A stretch of 33,970 nt of DNA from JBMZCV01 sp049613665 (lineage in GTDB: Bacteria; Bacteroidota; Bacteroidia; Chitinophagales; UBA2359). Shown piece by piece: positions 23,631 to 30,083 of this stretch (position 1 is the first letter of the stretch; each line of letters opens with the position of its first letter). Where the stretch lies: the NCBI GenBank assembly GCA_049613665.1, contig JBMZCV010000039.1, positions 1 through 33,970 of the forward strand. Reading direction: 5' to 3'. Position numbers and translations under genes: made by a program. The notes beneath the pieces are model-generated. The model ran no database searches. It worked only from the letters and a program-made list of their open reading frames with translations, and was not told the DNA's origin.

Positions 23631-25133
23631 CTATGTCATAAGGTACAAGCCAATTGCAATGGCTATTCCTATTTTTATTTTTTTATTTGGGTCGGCATCT
23701 GATGCGTTGCCAGCATTATATTCGGTTTGGTTGCCGTATTCTGCCTCATCGCCAGATATTAAAGTGGTTGTGGCAGGGTTTGTGTTTTCAAAACCGTTGA
23801 AATCATTTTCCAAGTCTGGAACATCATCTTGTTTTAGTGCTTTTTGTTCGATGGATGCTAACCAAATATCGGCAGTTGCTGCTACAATGGCTGCGACTAA
23901 ACCTACTATTGCTATTATTACTGCTGGTGCGATGCCAATGGTAGCCTGTCCTCTTATGGTTGCACCGCCTCTGTCGTTTTGCAGACCAAGATTTGTATTA
24001 GGTGTAAATGTTGCATTGCCTCGTGTTGGTGGTGTGTTTGTGTTAGGTGTAAATGTTGCACCACCTCGTGTCGGCTGCTCGGCTGTATTGTAGCCTAATT
24101 CGGCTGCTATGGCGTTTGCGATGTATCGCTCTGGACTGATACCGTAGGCTCGTCTGAATTGTCGGCGGCAAAAGTCCATAAAATCGGTTTCGGATATGCC
24201 TGTTGTTGCCGATATTTCTTCTAAAAAATCTTGTGCTTTTCTGCGTTTCTCTCGCACAAGTGGTGGCAAATTGTGTACAATGCTTTCGGTATTGAAAAAC
24301 AGATACAAGAAAGCATCGCCTGCATATTGTGCCGATTGGTCTAGGCGATTGAAAAAGCGAACAACATCGCCATTGCCATTTGCACCATTGGTTTCGTGTT
24401 TTACTTGCAACTTATCAAGTGCAATTTCTCTGATACGTTGTTCCGAATAGTTTGAACCAGCTTTGTTTCTTTGATAGTAGGAAGTTTTTATTGCTACATA
24501 ATCATAAAAACTATCATCGTCCATTTTCATTGGGTCGATTTGAATGTTTGGCCAGCGGTGGCTTTGCGTTCCGCTTCCGTTTCTTACTCTTCCGATTTTT
24601 CGTACTCGTCCCATATTATAATCTTGTACCCAATTGTAAATTTTCTCGTTGTTGTATCTATTCCAAACGCCATCAACGATTATATCTTGGTTTTTTAAGT
24701 GAACAATAACATAAACGTGCCTTGCTTCTTTGAGTTTCGCTTCATAGTTTGTGAAACGGTAACTATATGGTATTTGCAAGTTTTGGCAAATGGCTGCTAC
24801 AAATAAAGAATAGCTTTTGCAGTCGCCGTGTCCTATCGTAAATAGGGCAGAGGGCAGTTTAATATCTTGCGAGGCTTCTGAATCTTCGACATATTGCATT
24901 TTTCGCAATTCTTGCCATACTTCTTTGAATAGCTTTTTATATTTCGTGCCGTATTTTTGCCGTAAATACTCGCTATATGCTTCTGTTTGTTTGGCTGCGT
25001 TTGGATCGGCATCGGCATTCATTATGCCGTTTACGATGTCGATTACTTCACAGCCTTTTTTACAGAGTATTTCCTCTTTGCCTGTCCATTTCGGAATAAG
25101 GCTTTTTGCCATTAGTATGTTGGTAGCTTTCAT
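23631..25133 (-). CDS. Transglutaminase-like protein with C-terminal membrane segments (500 aa)
   Basis: Residues about 90-165 carry a transglutaminase/cysteine-protease-like triad: C105 in 'GHGDCKSYS', H139 in 'EARHVYV' and D154 in 'IIVDGVW'. Such domains cleave or cross-link proteins. After a charged helical region (about 200-345) comes a linker with a near-repeat (RGGATFTPNTN, RGNATFTPNTN), then a hydrophobic segment (about 397-417) and a second one at the very end (486-500, KIGIAIAIGLYLM). The enzyme is therefore tail-anchored. It could process virion proteins or cross-link the shell; both are inference. Confidence 0.8.
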   Translation of the reverse strand: MKATNILMAKSLIPKWTGKEEILCKKGCEVIDIVNGIMNADADPNAAKQTEAYSEYLRQKYGTKYKKLFKEVWQELRKMQYVEDSEASQDIKLPSALFTIGHGDCKSYSLFVAAICQNLQIPYSYRFTNYEAKLKEARHVYVIVHLKNQDIIVDGVWNRYNNEKIYNWVQDYNMGRVRKIGRVRNGSGTQSHRWPNIQIDPMKMDDDSFYDYVAIKTSYYQRNKAGSNYSEQRIREIALDKLQVKHETNGANGNGDVVRFFNRLDQSAQYAGDAFLYLFFNTESIVHNLPPLVREKRRKAQDFLEEISATTGISETDFMDFCRRQFRRAYGISPERYIANAIAAELGYNTAEQPTRGGATFTPNTNTPPTRGNATFTPNTNLGLQNDRGGATIRGQATIGIAPAVIIAIVGLVAAIVAATADIWLASIEQKALKQDDVPDLENDFNGFENTNPATTTLISGDEAEYGNQTEYNAGNASDADPNKKIKIGIAIAIGLYLMT

Positions 25134-25139
25134 TTTGTC

Positions 25140-25568
25140 TTATTGTACTGTTATGCCTACGCTTATATCGTTGTGCGATGTATATGGTAGGTCGCCAAAC
25201 ATAATGGTATAGTTCACTCTGATGCCTAAGCTAATGCCTTGAGTAATGGCAGCAACTAGGCTGCTAAGATTAGGACTAAAGCTTACATTTAATTCTTGGG
25301 TCGTGTTGGGTTCGATATACAATGGTTCGGTAACTGAAAATGTACCTATTGCGATGTTTTGATATTCAACATTGCCTGCCAAACTGCTAAAGTATAGCGG
25401 TGCAGGGTTTGTGTTGGTTATCTTGATTGTGAAACCAAATGTAAAGCTGGCTAAATCGACCAGCTTTGCATTGCTTAGTTCTACTTTGATATTGTTGCCG
25501 ATGCTATTGCCTATTTTTTGCAAAACGAAGTTGCCGACAAATGCTATGGCTAATATTTTGTATATCAT
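25140..25568 (-). CDS. LEA2-like (water-stress/hypersensitive-response domain) protein (142 aa)
   Basis: An N-terminal hydrophobic helix (MIYKILAIAFVGNFVLQ) is followed by one immunoglobulin-like LEA2-type domain: 'FTFGFTIKITNTNPAPLYF', 'GNVEYQNIAIGTFSV', 'EPNTTQELNVSFS'. Such domains are small beta sandwiches found in bacterial envelope proteins. Here it sits among structural genes, anchored by its N-terminus. A virion or envelope-associated stabilising protein is a reasonable reading. Confidence 0.75.
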   Translation of the reverse strand: MIYKILAIAFVGNFVLQKIGNSIGNNIKVELSNAKLVDLASFTFGFTIKITNTNPAPLYFSSLAGNVEYQNIAIGTFSVTEPLYIEPNTTQELNVSFSPNLSSLVAAITQGISLGIRVNYTIMFGDLPYTSHNDISVGITVQ

Positions 25569-25594
25569 CTTTTTTTTGGTTTCGTTTTTTTTTG

Positions 25595-26815
25595 CTATGA
25601 TACAACTACAACTAAACGCTGTGCAAAAGAGGCTTGGAAACCGCCGCCGATGCTGCTATCTTCTGTGCCGAAGCTACTATTTGTTGTTCCAATTGTGTAG
25701 GTATTGGTGATGTTTGCAATAACAGTATCGCTTACATCAGCAGTACCATCTTGGTTTGTATCTAAGTGGTAAGTGTCAAAATTATACAATGGTGTAGTAG
25801 CAACACCACTATTGTATCGTATTGAATAGCTCTCGTCGCTTGTTAAAATCACATTACCTGCGGTATCAGTAGTAAACATTCCTTGTGATATAACAATTTC
25901 AATAATGTTTGATTGTATATGAATAAAAGCACGAACTTCGCTAGTATTTCCATCAGCATCGGTCACGGTCAAACGCAGACAATAATCTTGCTTTGTTGGA
26001 GTTCCATCGTGATTAAGTGTTAAACTTCCTGTCGTTTCACCTGATGTGCTTGCAAATACAGGAAGGCTTGCTATGCTAACAAATGTAGGTGGCGAACCTA
26101 AGTTGTTGGTCATATCTGCAATATCCCATTGTGAAGAAACAATAGACTTTTTTTCACTACTCAAACAATCAAATGGTAACGAATGTACGGGGCCGCCTGT
26201 GGCATTGCCTACAACAGCATTCCCTTCATCAAATAAAATAATAGGTGCATATATTTTCGCTCTTGTTGTTGGTGGAGTAGTACCAGCAGCACAGCAAGCT
26301 ACATTTGGCAAGTCGGTAAGCAGGCTTGTTGTTTTAGGCAAGAAGCGTAATGTGCCGCTATCGCCATATACTTCATAGTTATCGCCTGTTGTGCAAGTTG
26401 ATTGAGCCGCATTGCATAGGGAATAAATAACAGTGCGGCCATCAGCATTGACATAGGTAGCCGCATCTGAGCCTCGTACAGTCAATAATGCCGTTCCTAC
26501 GGCATCAGCAATAGGCGTATAATATGATTTTCCAGATACAAAATCAATTACATCGTTGTCGCCTGTGGTAGTCACGGTTTCAATATGCTTCAAATTGATA
26601 TGTAATGGGCGGTTGCCTGCTTGTATTGATGTAGTTGCTAGATATTCTGCACCAATTTCGGTTTGAAAGTCTGCAATGATTGTTGATGTGGCAGGCAAAT
26701 TCCAAAACTTACCGTTTTTGCCTACGACAATAAGGCCGTCGCCTGTTTCTGTAATGGTTTCTATACTACATAATAGTAATAATAAGGCTTTGCCTAATAC
26801 GTCTGTATATGTCAT
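25595..26815 (-). CDS. Ig/PKD-like surface or fibre protein (406 aa), first gene of structural operon
   Basis: Beta-rich protein with repeated 'VIDFVSGKSYYTP', 'YEVYGDSGTLRF' type strands in the first half, a PKD/cadherin-like part around 265-305 ('DYCLRLTVTDADGNTSEVRA') and a calcium-binding-type loop DTNQDGTADVSD near 354-365. Residues 8-16 are hydrophobic (GKALLLLLC) but do not look like a signal peptide. It begins the long structural operon directly downstream of the iteron-bearing control region. Confidence 0.75.
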   Translation of the reverse strand: MTYTDVLGKALLLLLCSIETITETGDGLIVVGKNGKFWNLPATSTIIADFQTEIGAEYLATTSIQAGNRPLHINLKHIETVTTTGDNDVIDFVSGKSYYTPIADAVGTALLTVRGSDAATYVNADGRTVIYSLCNAAQSTCTTGDNYEVYGDSGTLRFLPKTTSLLTDLPNVACCAAGTTPPTTRAKIYAPIILFDEGNAVVGNATGGPVHSLPFDCLSSEKKSIVSSQWDIADMTNNLGSPPTFVSIASLPVFASTSGETTGSLTLNHDGTPTKQDYCLRLTVTDADGNTSEVRAFIHIQSNIIEIVISQGMFTTDTAGNVILTSDESYSIRYNSGVATTPLYNFDTYHLDTNQDGTADVSDTVIANITNTYTIGTTNSSFGTEDSSIGGGFQASFAQRLVVVVS

Positions 26816-26843
26816 TGTTTATCCGTTTCGTTTAAACTGTACT

Positions 26844-26872
26844 GTTATAGCACTTGCTTTTATTTACGGCAA
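26844..26872 (-). promoter_or_regulatory. Candidate promoter for the structural operon
   Basis: Reading the minus strand, TTGCCG (26867-26872) and TATAAC (26844-26849, preceded by TG) are 17 nt apart, about 22 nt before the 26815 start. It resembles a general sigma-70 promoter rather than the TTTG/TAnnTTTG type of the host group. It overlaps one TTTACGGCA repeat (26863-26871; second copy 26888-26896). Confidence 0.4.
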
Positions 26873-26902
26873 TGATACATGGTTTTGTTTACGGCATGAA
26901 AA

Positions 26903-26932
26903 CTTATGCTTACTTGTGCTTACTTTTGCTTA
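26903..26932. repeat. Three 10-bp iterons upstream of the structural operon
   Basis: CTTATGCTTA, CTTGTGCTTA and CTTTTGCTTA follow each other without gaps, varying only at position 4. A 10-bp period places all copies on one face of the helix, typical of binding sites for a cooperative regulator. They lie between the HTH gene (ends 26945) and the structural operon's first gene. The 29-bp repeats at 91 and 9088 also end in CTTATGC. Confidence 0.85.
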
Positions 26933-26944
26933 TATTTGCACATA

Positions 26945-27196
26945 TTAGTCATTTGTTACTACAAAGTGACTTAATAGGTTTGACGTGTGCATGGGTGTGA
27001 AACGCTTTGTTCGGCGATATTCATCATAGCTAAGGCCTAGTATTTTTTGGTACAATGGCAGGCGTATTTCCCTGCCTTCATCGTCATAAGCGGTTACTTC
27101 ACGGTGCATTCGGCGGCGAACTGTTGATAGGCTTACTTCTAATAGGTCGGCTAATTCGCTTTTGCTGATGGTTCTGTTTGACAGTAGGTTTGACAT
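26945..27196 (-). CDS. Helix-turn-helix regulator (83 aa)
   Basis: DNA-binding protein with a clear HTH at about 9-30: 'TISKSELADLLEVSLSTVRR', followed by a short basic and aromatic C-terminal part ('YQKILGLSYDEYRRTKRF'). MerR/excisionase-like or LuxR-like HTH types are possible. Two GTTTGAC boxes 12 bp apart cover its start. It lies directly before the iterons and structural operon promoter, so it is the best candidate for their regulator. An overlapping frame (27099-27302) may be its displaced N-terminus. Confidence 0.75.
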   Translation of the reverse strand: MSNLLSNRTISKSELADLLEVSLSTVRRRMHREVTAYDDEGREIRLPLYQKILGLSYDEYRRTKRFTPMHTSNLLSHFVVTND

Positions 27197-27302
27197 ACTC
27201 TAATTTTTTTGAATTTTCAAGTTTAATAATACTTTCAACTGCTTGTAAGTTGTTGATAATCAAATAGTTAGATGCTTTTTGGCTTAACGTACCGTTTGAC
27301 AT
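27099..27302 (-). CDS. Uncertain overlapping ORF, possible displaced N-terminus of the HTH regulator
   Basis: 67-aa frame whose first ~43 residues (LIINNLQAVESIIKLENSKK) look like an ordinary helical protein, while the last third runs through the HTH gene in another frame and looks random. Either this is a separate short gene, or a one-base frameshift (natural mutation, sequencing error or programmed shift) splits a longer HTH protein. An A7 run lies near the junction. It starts in the same MSN / ATGTCAAAC context as the 83-aa gene. Confidence 0.35.
   Translation of the reverse strand: MSNGTLSQKASNYLIINNLQAVESIIKLENSKKLEYVKPTVKQNHQQKRISRPIRSKPINSSPPNAP
27176..27194. promoter_or_regulatory. 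Paired GTTTGAC boxes at the start of the HTH gene
   Basis: GTTTGAC at 27176-27182 and 27188-27194, spaced 12 bp, overlapping the first codons of the 83-aa HTH gene. The same pair with the same spacing occurs at 27294-27312. Probable operator for autoregulation. Confidence 0.65.
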
Positions 27303-27330
27303 AGCGTTTGACTAGGGATATACGTTAAGC
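27282..27330. promoter_or_regulatory. Operator-like dyad enclosing paired GTTTGAC boxes
   Basis: GCTTAACGTA (27282-27291) and its exact inverse TACGTTAAGC (27321-27330) enclose GTTTGAC at 27294-27300 and 27306-27312 (12-bp spacing). It overlaps the start codon at 27302. The combination of dyad and direct repeats is typical of a phage control region. Confidence 0.7.
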
Positions 27331-27360
27331 AGTAGTAAGGTTTTGTTTGGTTTTGGGCAT

Positions 27361-27406
27361 AAAAAAAGCAGTTTGTGAACATTTCTGTTCGCAAACTGCT
27401 TTTTTA
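27361..27406. terminator. Strong bidirectional terminator
   Basis: GCAGTTTGTGAACA (27368-27381) pairs with TGTTCGCAAACTGC (27386-27399) with one G-U pair and a TTTC loop. Seven A's precede and six T's follow. It ends the small-gene array operon coming from the right. The remaining bases of 27303-27506 show no gene. Confidence 0.92.
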
Positions 27407-27506
27407 TATGTCTGTTTGTTCTTGCATATAGGCAAGATAATAACTTTTTAGTACAAAATAGACAAATTAGAGTAATAAAATCGTTTTTTGTTAGATTATA
27501 AGCGGC

Positions 27507-27923
27507 TTATTTGACTTTTGGCTCAAAAAATGCAACTAACTCATTGAAATACTGTATAAGTCTGTCAAAATCATTGGCTTTTTTAACATCTTTTTTGCTT
27601 AATCTTGCATAATCACTTTCTACTATACAGATATAATTTTCTTGTATATCGGCTAAATCAAAGCCTTTGAAAATATTATACATTTTGTCGGTATTTCCTG
27701 ACCGCACCTGTCTAAATGCTCGTATCAACTCATTGTATAGCTCTATTTTATCATCAAATTCCAATAGAGTTGAATCATCATAGCTTACGTTTTTTGCAAA
27801 ATAAGCTTTTAGCTTTTCCAATATTGCAATATAATAACTATAACTTTGAGTTAGTTTAGCCAATCTTTTGTCGATTTCGGCTTCTATGAGCGTTTTGCTA
27901 GTGTGGTTTACATCAATATTCAT
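27507..27923 (-). CDS. Hypothetical helical protein (138 aa)
   Basis: Soluble, charged, helical protein (for example 'LIEAEIDKRLAKLTQSYSYY', 'LYNELIRAFRQVRSGNTDKM') without membrane segment or known motif. It begins 4 nt after the XRE regulator's stop and ends before the strong terminator, so it is co-transcribed with that regulator and may act with it. Function unknown. Confidence 0.72.
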   Translation of the reverse strand: MNIDVNHTSKTLIEAEIDKRLAKLTQSYSYYIAILEKLKAYFAKNVSYDDSTLLEFDDKIELYNELIRAFRQVRSGNTDKMYNIFKGFDLADIQENYICIVESDYARLSKKDVKKANDFDRLIQYFNELVAFFEPKVK

Positions 27924-27927
27924 AATA

Positions 27928-28317
27928 CTAGGTTTTATTACTAAGTTTGGAATGTTCCTGTTCGCTTACTTTTGATAAGGCTTTATTGATAGGATATGAT
28001 TTTTGTTTTACTTTGTCAAGCTTAGTTTTTATAACATATCGTTTGTTATCTATAACTATTTCGGTGACTTCAATACTATCGCCAGCATTAATACCAGCTT
28101 TTTCTTTTCGCAAACAATGATATTGGATAAAATAAAAAAACAGAGCCTTTTGTCGCTTTTTATTTATACCAGCTTTTCGCAATATAGTTGATAAGCTTGC
28201 TTCTGATATGCCTAGTTGCGATGCTAAATCCTTTTGCTTTATATTGTTATCTTTGAGAAAGTCTAAAACTAAGTTGGCGTTAATATCTTCGAGTGTTAAG
28301 TTTTTATACTTATTCAT
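27928..28317 (-). CDS. XRE-family HTH regulator, candidate element repressor (129 aa)
   Basis: DNA-binding regulator. The HTH lies at about 16-50: 'VLDFLKDNNIKQKDLASQLG' followed by 'ISEASLSTILRKAG', a Cro/C1-type layout. The C-terminal part is beta-type and basic ('SIEVTEIVIDNKRYVIKTKL') and probably the dimerisation part. A dyad operator lies just upstream (28331-28372). Position between the array and the structural operon's control region fits a lysogeny repressor or switch protein. Cotranscribed with the 138-aa gene. Confidence 0.82.
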   Translation of the reverse strand: MNKYKNLTLEDINANLVLDFLKDNNIKQKDLASQLGISEASLSTILRKAGINKKRQKALFFYFIQYHCLRKEKAGINAGDSIEVTEIVIDNKRYVIKTKLDKVKQKSYPINKALSKVSEQEHSKLSNKT

Positions 28318-28330
28318 TTTTTTTAAAATT

Positions 28331-28372
28331 GTTTTGTGTTATGCAATATTGTAGTAGTAGCATAAACAAAAC
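28331..28372. promoter_or_regulatory. Dyad operator upstream of the XRE regulator
   Basis: GTTTTGTGTTATGC (28331-28344) and GCATAAACAAAAC (28360-28372) are inverted copies with one indel, around a 15-nt spacer containing GTAGTAGTAG. It lies 14-55 nt before the regulator's start, the expected place for an autoregulatory site. A second perfect A8-CG-T8 palindrome follows at about 28389-28406. Confidence 0.6.
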
Positions 28373-28457
28373 TAAGCTTTTTTTCACAAAAAAAACGTTT
28401 TTTTTTCGTTCCTATTGTTTTTTTTGTATAACTTTGCTTTTGTTTTTTGGCAGTTTT

Positions 28458-28522
28458 GTCAAAAGATAAATTTTTGCTAAGAGCGAAGCCGTAAGACGTT
28501 ACGGTTTCGCTCGTTTTTTTTT
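28458..28522 (+). terminator. Diverged array module carrying a plus-strand terminator hairpin
   Basis: Starts with the module sequence (GTCAAAAGATAAATTTTTGC) and then has a 14-bp stem, GAGCGAAGCCGTAA with TTACGGTTTCGCTC (28481-28512, loop GACG, one G-U pair), followed by nine T's on the plus strand. This is the leftmost relative of the array modules. Unlike the others, it is a good intrinsic terminator for plus-strand transcripts. Confidence 0.7.
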
Positions 28523-28715
28523 AATCTTCTTTTTCGCAGTCAAGTTCATATGTTATAAATATCATAAATGGCAAAAAGCCAATTTGCAATTGATATTCAC
28601 AACCAAAATTACAGATGCAAATGCTAGGTAAGATATTTATACTTCTAGTATCAATACCAAGACTTACTTCTAACTTTTTTAGCGTCAAAAGTGTATAATA
28701 ATCATTGAAGTGCAT
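28521..28715 (-). CDS. Array gene: hypothetical protein (64 aa)
   Basis: The start at 28715 (MHFNDYYTLLTLKKLEVSLG) is preferred over an upstream ATG at 28757, because it lies 13 nt after the previous stop behind the A-rich leader AAAACAAAAGAACT. Small protein with Cys-x-Cys (ICICNFGC) and a hydrophobic C-terminal half (IGFLPFMIFITYEL). The Cys cluster could bind metal. Unknown family. Confidence 0.6.
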   Translation of the reverse strand: MHFNDYYTLLTLKKLEVSLGIDTRSINILPSICICNFGCEYQLQIGFLPFMIFITYELDCEKED

Positions 28716-28728
28716 AGTTCTTTTGTTT

Positions 28729-29121
28729 TTACTTGCCTTTATACAATAGTTCGGCATAAGCCTTACTGCTTGCTTTTAGGTTTTTGATAAAAAAAAAGCC
28801 TTTTGCATCAACTTTTATAAATTGTTTGATACTAATATCCCAATCGCACTCCTCCAAATCATCAATAAATAATTTAAAATCGGCTAAATACATTTTGCAG
28901 CTTTCAATTTTCAACTTGAAAGATTTGTCGCCTTTTGTGCGTTGTTTTTTCAAAAGCTTAATTTTCGCTTTTAAGCTTTTCAGTATTTTTTGAATACTAA
29001 TGTCGCCTGTCCACACAAAATGAGTTTCGGCAAAAAGACAATTTGCTAATTCTAAAATGCCGTGTATATCGGCTAACACTTCTTTTGTAATTTGTACTTG
29101 TGTTGTCGTTTTTTTTGACAT
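28729..29121 (-). CDS. Array gene: hypothetical helical protein (130 aa)
   Basis: Cytoplasmic, Lys-rich helical protein ('DIHGILELANCLFAETHF', 'KILKSLKAKIKLLKKQR', 'FKLFIDDLEECDWDISIKQF'). No known motif. The start lies behind the common module leader at 29122-29150. Its downstream neighbour follows without a module, the only such pair in the array. Confidence 0.72.
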   Translation of the reverse strand: MSKKTTTQVQITKEVLADIHGILELANCLFAETHFVWTGDISIQKILKSLKAKIKLLKKQRTKGDKSFKLKIESCKMYLADFKLFIDDLEECDWDISIKQFIKVDAKGFFFIKNLKASSKAYAELLYKGK

Positions 29122-29139
29122 GGTTTTTTGTTTTCGTTT

Positions 29140-29207
29140 GTTAAAAAAATAAATTTTTGCTAATAAGACTAGCGGCCAGCATTTGCCAGCCGAAAGTTTC
29201 GAGTTTT
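29140..29207. repeat. Array module R11 (class II hairpin)
   Basis: GTTAAAAAAATAAATTTTTG then CTAATAAGA, a hairpin based on GCGGCCAGC / GCCAGCCG, and TTTCGAGTTTT. Same layout as the class I modules further right, but with a different stem sequence and tail. Confidence 0.85.
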
Positions 29208-29640
29208 ATACTTTGATTAACTTTTCATATCTACCTAATAAGAAATTGACAGTATTTTGATAGGCAATATTGCCATTAAAATCAGAGTCGGCTATTCTTT
29301 TGAGATTGGCATCGTGCCAAGCAACACTAAAAAAAACATCTTCTAAACTAAACATATCGTAAATAGTAAACAGACCATTTTCTAATTCATATCTTATACC
29401 TTCTTTAAGTATATAGACACAATAGTTTAAGAAATCATTTACATTATACGTTGATAAATATTCAACAAAAAACACTTTAGAACTAGAATAAGGATAAAAC
29501 GTTTCTACAAAAAAGCCGCTATCTTTTTTTAAAATCCTATCAATAGGCATATCTTGAACATAATTCAAAACATTAAACATAAATATATCATAGGTTTTAC
29601 GGCATAAATCAAAGCCGTTTAAACATTCTTTTTTTTGCAT
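29206..29640 (-). CDS. Array gene: hypothetical aromatic-rich protein (144 aa)
   Basis: Phe/Tyr/Val-rich soluble protein ('VLNYVQDMPIDRILKKDSGF', 'EYLSTYNVNDFLNYCVYILK'). The stretch 'NYCVYILKEGIRYELE' weakly resembles 'YYIQMGISYECE' in the array gene at 30433-31029, so the two may be distant relatives. No known domain. Confidence 0.7.
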   Translation of the reverse strand: MQKKECLNGFDLCRKTYDIFMFNVLNYVQDMPIDRILKKDSGFFVETFYPYSSSKVFFVEYLSTYNVNDFLNYCVYILKEGIRYELENGLFTIYDMFSLEDVFFSVAWHDANLKRIADSDFNGNIAYQNTVNFLLGRYEKLIKV

Positions 29641-29655
29641 AGTTTGTTTTCGTTT

Positions 29656-29723
29656 GTTAAAAAAATAAATTTTTGCTAATAAGACTTGCGGCCAGCTTTT
29701 GCCAGCCGAAAGTTTCGAGTTTT
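29656..29723. repeat. Array module R10 (class II hairpin)
   Basis: Same order of elements as R11, with ACTTGCGGCCAGC and GCCAGCCGAAAGT as hairpin arms and TTTCGAGTTTT behind. Lies between the genes at 29206 and 29732. Confidence 0.85.
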
Positions 29724-29731
29724 GTTTGTTC

Positions 29732-30043
29732 CTATTCTACAATTTTGTGTGGATATTTTAAATCTTCTATTTTAGAAAACAAGTCTTTTTTTATGTTTTC
29801 TAACTTTGTTGTTACAAAAGCTATTAAATCTTCTTTCTTTAGAAAAAAACTAACATAATCGCTTTTTAAACAAACATTTTCTATTTTTCCTAAAGGCAAG
29901 TTTTCTTTTAGAAAATCGCTTTTGTTTTTTGCTACATAGATGTCTTTTTCAGTTATTGAAAAATAATTTATTACTTCAATTTCTGAGGGGCAACCGTCCC
30001 ACATTGTTACACGCCAAGCTGTGCCTATTGCTTTAGTATTCAT
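29732..30043 (-). CDS. Array gene: paralogue A1 (103 aa)
   Basis: Begins MNTKAIGTAWRVTMWDG. It is clearly related to the array gene at 31114-31431: both have 'AWR', 'YF(S/A)ITEKDIYVAKN', 'LPL.KI.NVCL', 'FFLKKED' and a helical, Lys/Glu-rich C-terminus. This is the only clear paralogous pair in the array. The layout (a beta domain followed by a helical tail) is not one I recognise. Confidence 0.78.
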   Translation of the reverse strand: MNTKAIGTAWRVTMWDGCPSEIEVINYFSITEKDIYVAKNKSDFLKENLPLGKIENVCLKSDYVSFFLKKEDLIAFVTTKLENIKKDLFSKIEDLKYPHKIVE

Positions 30044-30061
30044 TCTATTTCGTTTTTTTTA

Positions 30062-30083
30062 TTTAAAAATAAATTTTTGCTAA
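30062..30083. repeat. Array module R9, truncated (no hairpin)
   Basis: Only the leader half of the module remains (TTTAAAAATAAATTTTTGCT, then AAT). The hairpin and tail are missing and the stop of the next gene follows directly. Confidence 0.7.

Noticed and set aside
23488..24093. Plus-strand ORF of 201 aa
   Set aside because: It is the shadow of the low-complexity and hydrophobic 3' part of the transglutaminase-like gene; its own sequence shows no domain and crosses two minus-strand genes.
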